Source: Knoxdaviesia capensis (lineage: Eukaryota > Ascomycota > Sordariomycetes > Microascales > Gondwanamycetaceae). Taken from it: 64,000 nucleotides of DNA. The translations under genes and the position numbers were made by a program. The stretch covers positions 5,404,981-5,468,980 of the forward strand of contig LNGK01000008.1 of NCBI GenBank assembly GCA_001510575.1. The letters are read 5' to 3'. The notes beneath the pieces were generated by a model that saw only the letters and a program-made list of their open reading frames with translations, searched no databases and was not told where the DNA came from. Shown piece by piece: positions 45,063 to 54,392 of this stretch. How positions within the stretch are numbered: the first letter of the stretch is position 1; the number at the start of each line of letters is the position of its first letter.

Positions 45063-46998
45063 GATATATGATCTGCTTCCTCTCCGCTCACATCCGCACA
45101 TCCAATTCTTCCTCTTCTGTTTTACTCTCCCTTCAATTCATCATACTTGCTCCAATCTGCATTCCATCTCTCCCATCGCGTATTGAAGAAGTGCATCTCG
45201 GTACTCACAGCCCACTTCCAACACAACCCTGAATCTTGCCACCATTCCAACAACTCAACAGACTCTGTTTCTCTTCTCATCGCTCCTAAGTCCATCCGCT
45301 GCACTTCTCTTCTTGTTCGATACTTTCGTCATTCAGCGAGACCTCTGTGGACTTTTCTACGTTACCATCTCTTTCCTCACTCCTTCACGCTGGTCCTCGT
45401 ATATAATTCCGCCCTCACCGAATTGTTAACCCACGTCACCACCGAACACCACAATCAACTTCGCCGACCTCTACACCCTGACTTGTAAGTTATCTTCCTC
45501 CTTGTCGTGCTCGTTGATCACACTCCTATCTCTTGCCTCTCCTTCCCTTGGTTTCATTCCAACCCGGCTCTGTTGAACATGCCTTCCCGGAATGCACACC
45601 TAGGTTGTTCCTTCCTCTTCCTTGCTTGGCTGCCATCCCCCGCCCGTGTAAGTGCATAGACTCCTGGCTTCCCCAGTCAAACTTGCCGGCGGCTCGCTCC
45701 TCTCCCCACAAATTTGTTTGAATGGGGGTTTTACTGTTTGGGAAGGCACGCAAATCCCAGCAAAGCCTGACTTTACACGCACATACAAACTCCATTCCTC
45801 ACTACACTGTGTACTTGCATATTTGGGGGCCGAGTCATAGCTGTGGTAGTGGCCGTACTCATCAAACCGAGACACCTGTCTCTGTCTGCCTTAAAGCGCA
45901 TATTCATGAATCAGTGCCGCTTTCGTGTTCATCACCATGACTCCGTACACATTTCTAAGCCACACTCTATGATTCCTGAATATGGCCTCTCAAACTGCAT
46001 TTTAGCCCTATTGCGACTTCACCACTTCAACTTCATATCTCTCCCTCCGCCACTTCCAGGCCATAACCTTCCCGATATCAAAGATCTGTCTCTCCACCCC
46101 TCCATATAATCTCCTCCTGTATACTTCCTTTTCTTCGTTCCCTCATCGAAGCCATTTCTCATTTTTCTCCCTCTTTTCACTTCACCCCTCGGGATTCTCA
46201 ACAAGAGCCCCCTTTTCACTCCCCATGACCTTCGTTGCCGAGACAAGTCTTGTCCGAGTCCAGACCGCGGCCGACCACTCTTAAGCATTCTCATTCCGCC
46301 GTTACACTCATCCTTTCTTCCTTATATATCCCAATGCTGTCTACATCGTGTCTGTCCGGATAATTGGGCTTTCTTGTTCATGTTCACTCGCGATTTTCAG
46401 ATCCCGTCAAATCTCACAGTTGGCTGCAGTTCTCAACTTTCATCTTGTTTCCCCCTTCAGGAATCACTCCTCCTCACCCATCTTCACGTTTCCTCCATAT
46501 CAGACTCACATAGCTCACATCAATTAACAGCTTTGCATTGGCTCCAGTTGGAAACGACATCCCACATTTTCACGCGAATCCGCCAATTTTATCGCTTGAA
46601 CCACTGAACCCGTTCCCTCTCCCACAATTTCGCTACTCTCTGGCGAAACAGACGACATTGGACACCACTCAATTCCAGATTGTCTCCACTGATAACTGGT
46701 TTCATTGATGGCCCTTGACCGTCCTCAGTGCCTTTGTTGTCATCCGCGCAGATTTATGCCCTTCTCCAGAAAACAGTTTTTGAGAGAGCATACGGGTGAT
46801 CTTCAGAATAAGAAACCTTAGTAAGAAAGACCGCCAGATATTGCACCTAGCTTCTCCAAGTATCCCGATTACAACTGTCTCGCCCACTAGTACTAATACT
46901 TCTGTCTGCAGAAATCCTCGCATATCTTTCTTCAGTTTTCCCCATTGCTGCCATTCCCCCTCAAATCTCCCAGTCTGGAGTTTTACCGTTGGCCAAAA

Positions 46999-47914
46999 AT
47001 GGAGCATATGAATAGTAGTGTCACTCTCGTCGAGTTTAAGCGATCTCTAGTCCCCGCGACCTGGGACAATGTCGTGCGAACCGTAGGAACCTCCTCGTAC
47101 AAAGAGGTCGGACTTGCACTCTCCCACGCCTTTGCTGCCGATGAGCTGAGCCTTTACCTTCTGAATTCCTCCGATACCCTGCATTGGTCCGATGAATACA
47201 AGTGGAAGCTTCACGTCGATATTATGACGTACATTTCCGCTGCGCATCTCATGAAGGGAAAGGTCACTACCATTGGTCCTGATTTTGAGAGTGTTGCTCT
47301 CTGGTATGACCCAGCATTTGATTCTTCTTTGCCCTGCAATGTCCCCCACGAAACTATATCTAACATGCTATCTTGTACACATAGGATTGCTCCCGGAGGT
47401 GAAGTCGAAGACTTGATCACCATTTTCCGGAGTGGCCTCTGGCGATTGCACTTCCAGCTCTCCGCTGAGGGACGAAAGCGGTACTACGATGAGCTGATGC
47501 CCCTTCTCCATAACACCAAGCTCGAAATCATGGGCAGCCGGGATAGTGAATGCTACTATCTTGTGTATCTTGGTACAAAGCCCGGAGCACGAGGCAAGGG
47601 TTATGCCGGCAAGCTTCTGCAGGATTTGATGAAGCGTGTAAGTTACATATCACATCGTGCCACTTGATGCGGGAAATTCTAATCACACTATCATCCCCTA
47701 GGCCGACTCCGAGAACCGCCCGATATACCTGGAGTCGAGTTCGCTGTCCAACAACGCCTACTACAAGAAGTTCGGCTTCGTCGAGAAGAGAGATGTCACT
47801 CTTACCCGCTCTCATTCCCCTGTCATGTTGACCATCATGGTCCGTGAGCCGCAGCAACGAAAGATTACTTACAGCAATCGCCCCAGGTTTGAAAAGGGGA
47901 TGCTAAAGGCTTAA
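46999..47914 (+). CDS. GNAT-family N-acetyltransferase
   Basis: Exons 46999-47637 and 47702-47914 (64-base intron, GTAAGT...CTAG) give 283 residues. The ATG at 46999 (MEHMNSSVTLVEF) is the first in-frame ATG after a C/T-rich leader. The C-terminal half has the acetyl-CoA-binding GNAT core: YYLVYLGTKPGARGKGYAGK with the R/Q-x-x-G-x-G/A loop near residues 196-202, then LESSSLSNNAYYKKFGFVEK, the conserved NxxYxKxGF strand-helix that closes the fold. The N-terminal part matches the usual shape of fungal GNAT proteins but has no separate domain I can name. It transfers acetyl from acetyl-CoA to an amine; small-molecule substrates are more likely than histones for this architecture, but that is inference. 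Third-position GC is lower than in neighbouring genes. Confidence 0.9.
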
Positions 47915-49354
47915 GTTCGACTCTTCGTGCAATGCCAGCATTGGGTTGGCCTGTCGGTGGTTCCAAGTCGAAAGACGGGTCCCCGAGACGAACCAACTCG
48001 ATACTGATGAAGAGACAGAGGTAGGAAATAACCCATGTCTCTTTTCCATCTCCAGTAATAGAGGCTGGGCAGACGAGAGGTGAGACCCTTGAAACTGCCC
48101 TATATCCATTCTCGTGACGCTTAAGAGACTCGATGTCATGCACTCGGGCCTTACGAGCAGAACGAAGGGATTTCACCGTCCACAAAGCGCTTTTGGTCTT
48201 TCCCGCCCATTCGTTTTTGCGGTTTTCTTTTCTTCTTTCGTCCTTCCCTCCTTTTTTTATTTTTCTTATCAAAGTCCTTGATGATCGCCACACTACTATA
48301 GTGACAGTAGTTTTGTGTCACGAACATCAACGAAGTTTACGACTGTTATGAGGAATGGACAGAATCGGACGGCGATCCATCTCTATGGAAACATTTTTTT
48401 ACTGGAAAAATCTCCCCTTGAATTGTGTTCGGCGTTATCTTTATTTGATCCGTTTAATGTTTTTCCCCTTTAAGACTGGGTTTGTTCGTGGGCAAGACAA
48501 AATTTCTCTGGACAGAGATGCATTTCTTCTTTTGTTTCTTTAGATATTCCTCCATCGGCTTTGTTTTGCTACCGTTTTGTTCGTTATTTTTAATCTGGTA
48601 ATGGACTTGTACATGGTGTGGCGGATCAGATCCGCTCCCTTGACCGAGTCTCTTGCACTGCAGTTTTTCATGACTACTGGGGTTTTTTTTTTTCGGGCCT
48701 TAGTTGCTTCCGTTGATTACAGTTATTTTACTCTTGTCTTTTTCTTTCACAGTGAAAAACGTGGTTGGCCATATCCAAGAACACAGTCTTTCTTCAAGAT
48801 AATAAGACGACAGAAAGAGGGACGGGAGAATCAACAGAATGCACGACGAACGTCCCGAGGGGTTAGTTAAACTTTTCTAGGAACAGAAATAAGATTGATT
48901 AAGAGAGTACGACAAACGCAATGAAGAAAAATGTGAAGCAACATGCGAGGAACGGAAAAAAAGATCAATTGAGTTATTTCGTAACATCATCGTACATCGT
49001 GTAGAGCCTATCTTATGGCCCTGGCTGAGTAGCGGTATGTCTGGCAAGGAGCGTAGATGGGGCGAGCATACAACGGGTATGGATTGCAGAGATTCTTGGG
49101 GTGATGACCGCAAAGAAATGAAAAGAGGAAACAGAGGAAAACAGGACAGTTTTAAGACAGGTAAGTAGGCTTTTGTGAATCATGCCGTGACTTTGTGCCA
49201 TTGAATTCCAGCACCAGTCCCAGCCATTTTCAAGAGTGCATCGCAAAGCATGCTATATTGGCCACATGCAGCAGCGTGTCGAGCACAAGGAAAGCCACAC
49301 AGGCCAGCTGTTCCCAGCCCAACAAGCCATAAAGGAGAAGCGGGAGGGAGGACA
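47915..49354. other. Intergenic between convergent acetyltransferase and RPA2 genes
   Basis: 1.4 kb, T-rich around 48180-48760. It holds both 3' untranslated regions and no supported coding frame. Confidence 0.6.
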
Positions 49355-50147
49355 TCAGTACTCCATCAACGCCCAGGTCTCCTCGTCCACGGTGTTGTAG
49401 ATCAGGCCCTGGGCGCGGAGCTCGTCGGCAGCAGCGAGCACGTCCTGGGCCGACGAGCCGATGCCGGCGGACACCACGTGCATGTGCAGGCCCTCGTTGC
49501 CGCCGGGCGTGTGCTGCATGTAGTTCCACATCTTCTGGGCGACCGGTCCACACGACGTGACGAGACTGTTCGACGCGCCGCCGTATTTCTGGCCGGCGCC
49601 AGCACCGCCATCGACGAACATGCCGTCCTCCGCACCGGAGGCCGCTCCCGCGCCGGCGCCGGCTCCGCTAGCGCCGCCGCCGCCGCCGTGGTGCATGCCG
49701 CGCGAGAAGTACAGGTGCACGGCGGTCGCCTCCAGCAGGTGGCAGTTGACCTCGTTGAAATCCGCCACCGGGCGGATGAAGTGCACGCCGACGTAGCGGC
49801 GGTTGTTGAACGACTTCAGCCGGCCGAACACCCGCACGTACTGGTCCAGCGCGCCCGGTGCATCCGCCGCCGCAGCACCGGCGCCCTGGCCGTCGTCGCC
49901 GCCGCCGCCGCCGAGCTGCTTGTCGCCGTCAATGTACTTCTTGATCTCAATCACCGACGTGCCGTCGTCCAGCTTGTACTGCACGTGCGTGGCCTGCTGG
50001 GTCAGCTGGCGCACCTGCCCGACAAACGTGATCTGCGTGACCGTCTCGCCGTCGACGCGGAAGTCGTTCGACCCCGGGTACGTCTCCTCGGCGTCCAGGA
50101 TCTGCTTGATGGTTAGCGGCCGCAGCGAGTCGTTGTTCTGGTTGCGT

Positions 50148-50179
<32 letters not shown>

Positions 50180-50379
50180 TTGGCTGCCGCCCGACTGCGA
50201 GCCGCCGTACATGAAGCCGCCGGCATCGTCGCCGCCGCCTCCGCCTCCGCCGTAGGATTGTTTCGAGTAGTTGCCGGAGTAGCCTAGTAGGAGACAGAAA
50301 TGGGGGAGGTTAATAAGGGTCTGGAGGGTGGCACTTGAAGCCCGGGTGGGATGTGTGAAGGAGGGGCACACGCACTCAT
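49355..50379 (-). CDS. RFA2: Replication protein A 32 kDa subunit (RPA2/RFA2)
   Basis: Middle subunit of the RPA heterotrimer that coats single-stranded DNA in replication, repair and checkpoint signalling. The main exon is 49355-50283. A four-base first exon ATGA at 50376-50379 (intron 50284-50375, GTGCGT...CTACTAG) supplies the start, giving MSYSGNYSKQSYGGG and 310 residues. The main exon has no ATG ahead of the conserved body, so the tiny exon is needed. The Gly/Ser-rich phosphorylatable N-terminus is followed by RPLTIKQILDAEE and the OB-fold (VTQITFVGQVRQLTQQATHVQYKLDDGT, YVRVFGRLKSFNNRRYVGVHFIRPV). A Gly/Ala linker enriched in GCC/GGC repeats leads to a winged helix (EGLHMHVVSAG, ADELRAQGLIYNTVDEETWALM). 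All parts are diagnostic. Confidence 0.95.
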
Positions 50380-52121
50380 ATTGAAAACTCTATACACCGA
50401 GCAAAAGGATCAGGAAAAAAACCGAAGTCGTGGAACGGAAAGAAAATGGGGAAACAAAACGTGGTTCGTAAGATCAAAGTTCAGTGTTCATGAGAAATTC
50501 GGTGGTTTCGTGGTTTCTAGGTGAGGACCGGAATAGAAGGCAGCAGTCAAACGAGGGGCGGATACACCCAAAAAGAAAATCCCACCAAAAAAAGATCGGA
50601 CGTTGAGATTTTGAGGGACGAAAGACGCGTTTCGTTTGTGCTTAAACAGACGCGACTTGCAAACGTGGGGCGGTTTTTAATTGAACTTTGCAAGATTGTG
50701 TCAGGTGCTGGCAGCTGGCAGATGGATGTCATCTTAGGGTCATGATGTTCCAAACCCTAATATAGAAGATTTACATGCGAAAAGAGGGTGACGTGCTTCA
50801 TTCGGTACGCCTGATGAACCTTGTAGAATTGAAAGTCTCTAATGCATTTTCCTGCTGCTCAATTACCAGGTGCCGTCCCCGTTGCAGGGCGTAATTCCAG
50901 TCCGGGGCGTTGTTGTTTTCCGGCACGGTCCAAGGTACGTCCGCAATGGCTGTCCAGAGCAGACTCAATCCAACGGCGGCCGGAGTTTGCCTGAGGCTCC
51001 TGAAGAATCTCCTAGGGTCCTCTTACCGGCATTTGCTTGCGCCCGGAAGCCCTCGCGAGGACGTCTGTTGTTGGTGCCGAAGATTCCGTCTCGAACTCCC
51101 ATTGGTCAGTTTCGGACGCCGTGCCGAGACGGCCGGAAATGTGGGTCTCCGTCTCCACACCTCGGTCTCCGGACAGGTTAGGGAGCTTGATCCGATTGGG
51201 TGGATTGTATGAAAGAAATGGCAGAAGCTTATTTTGTCGTTACCTACGAGTTCTTGCACTATCAGAAACCGGCACGGGTGACTGGCTGGAGATGTCCACG
51301 TCCACATTGGTTGAACCCTCCGTAATCTGGGGAAGTTGGCGTGATGAATTACAGACAAGTCACATATATAAGCTCATGTCCTAGTTCACTAATGTCCATT
51401 GCATTCACTTCTATGTCTCCTTCTCTCTAGAAAAACAATGCTAGAATTCGCTTCACCTCTTTTCTACGCTTTCATTTCACCACTTCAGCAACCAACCCTA
51501 ACCCTGCACAGAGCACCCTAAGCAACCCTAACCTCCCGGAATTAACAGCGTTCCGCGAAATCCGCTCATCACGGCGTTTGGCCAAACTCCGCATTTCTTT
51601 CGATTCAGTTCTGTCAAAGCCCATTTTTCCACTGCGGTTCTGCACCTTTCAGCTGTCACAATTCGAGCCTCACGGTCACCCCGAACACGCTGTTTGCTCT
51701 TATCTCCAGTGGTTAAAAGGTTGCCCAACTGCACGGATAAACAACATCTCTCACACAGGCACCGAAACCGCTACGTCAACCGGCGTAGTCGGCTGGTAAG
51801 GCTGGGAATTGCAGGTTCTCCTTCGGACCAGACGTTGAATTATTTCTCCGATTACTCTATTTTCCTCTTCTTGCTATCTTTGCGTTGACGTAGAGCCCTT
51901 GCACTGCTATTATCTCGCCTACATAAAATCGTTCCCGCGCACAGCCAGCCACGTCGTCTTTTGGCCAGCCTAGACTTCGAGTGTCTCTCGTGCTCACTTA
52001 CTCTATTCTTATGCACATGCTTTTTTTTTGTCTTTCTCTTTGACTCGTATATAATCTGGCGATCGCCCGTCTCTTTTTCGCCTCCCCTCTGTGTGCCTTT
52101 TGTGCCCGTTTCCAACAAGGC
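50380..52121. other. Divergent promoter region between RFA2 and CLD1-like hydrolase
   Basis: 1.7 kb. A cluster of AACCCTAA-type motifs occurs at 51494-51533 and another AAACCCTAA at about 50752-50760. A TATA-like element lies at 52048. No supported coding frame. Confidence 0.6.
52048..52055 (+). promoter_or_regulatory. TATA-like element upstream of the hydrolase gene
   Basis: TATATAAT, 67 to 74 bases before the ATG at 52122 and following a T-rich run. Position is suitable for a core promoter whose transcript includes the upstream ATG. Not proven. Confidence 0.35.
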
Positions 52122-53924
52122 ATGAAATATCTCTCCCGCACACTTCTGGCTACGCCCCGAACCTCCCGTCCCGGCATCGGCGCTTCCTCAACCGCAACTG
52201 CGTCTATTACACGACCATCACGTGCGCACTCCCTCATCCCCACCGTCTCCCACTGTTCCTCTCCCCTTATCAGATCCAACAACAAACACTACAGCAACAT
52301 GGCAACGACAGCGCCGCCGCAGCCTCCGCAGGCGCAACAGCTGGAGTCATGGTTTCCCATGGGCAATGTCGAGTCGGCCAAACAATGGGTGAGTTCCAGC
52401 GTTCTCTTTTGGTCCTCTCGTTCCGGCTTTGGGACCTCTTTACTGACTCTTCCCCCCTCCGCAGTGGTCTGGAATCAGCCCCGTGGTGGCCGAGCACAGC
52501 GTGCTCAGCTCCATCCCGTACCTGCGCGAAGCCAACGACGCCATTCTGGACCCCAAGGCGGCCGCCTCCAAGCCGGATCCGTACGGCATGCGCGTATGGC
52601 GCACCACTATGGTGCAGCTGTCGGGCAAGGACCGCGCGCTGCATGAGTACTCGGTTGAGCGCGTCGGCGAGACCGTTGACGAGAACCTCGTCATGCTGCA
52701 CGGATACGGCGCCGGCCTGGGCTTCTTCTTCAAGAACTACGAGCCGTTGAGCCGTGTTAAGGGCTGGAAGCTGTACTCGCTCGATATGCTGGGCATGGGC
52801 AACTCGGTAGGTTCTCCCTCTTCCTCCGGGGGTTAGGACTCTTAACTCCGGACTCTTACGACTATCAATTTTTTTTATACTAACCCCGGGTTTCCCCCTG
52901 TTCTTAGAGTCGCCCACCATTCAGAATCAAGGCACACGACAAGGAAGAAAAGCTGGCAGAGGCCGAAAGCTTCTTCATTGATGCCCTGGAAGAATGGAGA
53001 ATACAGCGCAAGCTGGAGCAGTTCACCCTCCTAGCCCACTCGCTCGGAGGGTACCTGGCCGTGTGCTACACACTCAAGTACCCGGGCCGCGTGAAGAAGC
53101 TCATTCTCGCCTCGCCCGTCGGCATCCCCGAGAACCCCTACGAACAGAACCACCAGCCCACCGAGACCACGGCCGCCAGCGAGCTGACTCTGGACCAGGA
53201 GACCCTGGTCGACGGCGGCGACGTGTCCGCAGCCCCCGGCAAGGCCGCCACCCCATCCGCGCCCCCGCCGCGCCCGCGCCGCCGCATCTTCGGCCTCGTG
53301 TCCTGGCTGTGGGACGCCAACGTGTCGCCGTTCGGCATCGTGCGCATGGCCGGCCCGTTCGGCCCGCGGCTCGTCTCCGGCTGGACCTACCGCCGCTTCA
53401 ACGCGCTGCACGAGAACGAGGTCAACCTCCTGCACGACTACTCGTTCGCCATCTTCCGCCAGCGCGGCAGCGGCGAGTACGCGCTGCCGTACATCCTCGC
53501 CCCCGGCGCCTACGCCCGCAGCCCGCTCGTGCACCGCATGGACGGCGTCGGCCGCCAGCCCATCCCGCACCTCTCGACCCCCGCCACCGAGACGGCCCCC
53601 GCCGCCGCCAAGCGCGAGACCGGCATCCCCATCGTCATGCTGTACGGCGACGGCGACTGGATGGACGTCACCGGCGCGTTCCAGGTGCAGGAGCGCCTCA
53701 ACGAGGTGCACACCAAGGCCCTGCTCGAGGGCTCCCCCGACGAGCAGCGCGACGAGAACGGCAGCGTCAAGGTCGTTATTGTGCGCCATGCCGGCCACCA
53801 CCTGTACCTCGACAACCCTTCGGAGTTCAACAAGTACATTACCGACGAGATGGAGGATACCCGGGCGAGCGAGTTGCGGAGAAGAAAGATTAGCGAGGCG
53901 AAGGCGAATGTTTCGGGCGCTTAA
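52122..53924 (+). CDS. Alpha/beta hydrolase of the CGI-58/ABHD5-CLD1 type with mitochondrial-type leader
   Basis: Exons 52122-52388, 52465-52806 and 52908-53924, in frame, 541 residues. From the ATG at 52122 the first 59 residues are Arg/Ser/Thr-rich with no acidic residue (MKYLSRTLLATPRTSRPG), a typical mitochondrial presequence. The second ATG at 52299 would give a shorter form without it. The body has LHGYGAGLGFFFKNYE, SLDMLGMGNSSRPPF, the nucleophile elbow AHSLGG (Ser near 248), SPVGIPENP, LYGDGDWMD and, near residues 500-505, H-x4-D (HHLYLD). This set is that of yeast Cld1/Ict1 and animal CGI-58. Cld1 is a mitochondrial cardiolipin deacylase; HX4D is linked to acyl transfer. A cardiolipin-lipase role is the best guess. 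A Pro/Ala-rich insert splits the lid region. It converges on RPN1. Confidence 0.9.
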
Positions 53925-54392
53925 GATGTTGTTTCTAGTGATTCCAACTTTCTTATTTTTTATAGGCACTTTTTTTTTCTTTTTCTTTTGTTCGGTATAT
54001 TCTGTTCGAGTTTTCTTTTCTGAGTTGTAGGCCCCAAAGTGGAAACACAGCGATTTGCAATCAGTCGATGGTATCAGATGTTAGATAGATAGAAGCATTG
54101 AACTCCACATACTCACAACTCTCAATCTTCACGGTGCCGTCTACGGAAACGAAATGATAGGGAAACACTCGAGATAGGAGGAACTCGGATATCTTGAAAA
54201 TTCACTTTTTTGTTTTGATTTTGTTCTTTTGTTCTTAGGACACAGTAAACGAGAACGACGAAGAAGAGATATACATGATAGCCATTTACTCCACTCCATC
54301 CCTCCCTTTCTCACCCACTTCCACGCATACACGCATTTTCTTGCTGTATCGTTTCTGCGTGACGGTGACAGGGTCGGAAAAAAAAAACCCAT
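53925..54392. other. Intergenic between convergent hydrolase and RPN1 genes
   Basis: About 470 bases of 3' untranslated sequence for both genes, T-rich just after the hydrolase stop. I see nothing else. Confidence 0.65.

Larger units (their letters stand above)
34790..46998. other. Gene-poor 12.2 kb spacer
   Basis: No convincing gene. C+T-rich + strand tracts lie at 35170-35900 and from about 44560 to 46990, the latter leading into the acetyltransferase gene. Also present are a G run (34937-34961), GT and CA arrays (35109, 36621, 45030), an AAATA array (39590) and a 9-bp-arm hairpin (43229-43250). An interrupted reading frame lies on the minus strand at 39725-40096. Frames of 100-210 codons exist on both strands, but none shows a domain I know, and at this length such frames are expected by chance. 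Confidence 0.5.

Noticed and set aside
49250..50116. 288-codon + strand frame antisense to RFA2
   Set aside because: Shadow of the GC-biased RFA2 codons; Val/Arg/Ala composition with no domain.
53031..53969. 312-codon minus-strand frame antisense to the hydrolase
   Set aside because: Shadow frame from GC-rich third positions of the real exon.
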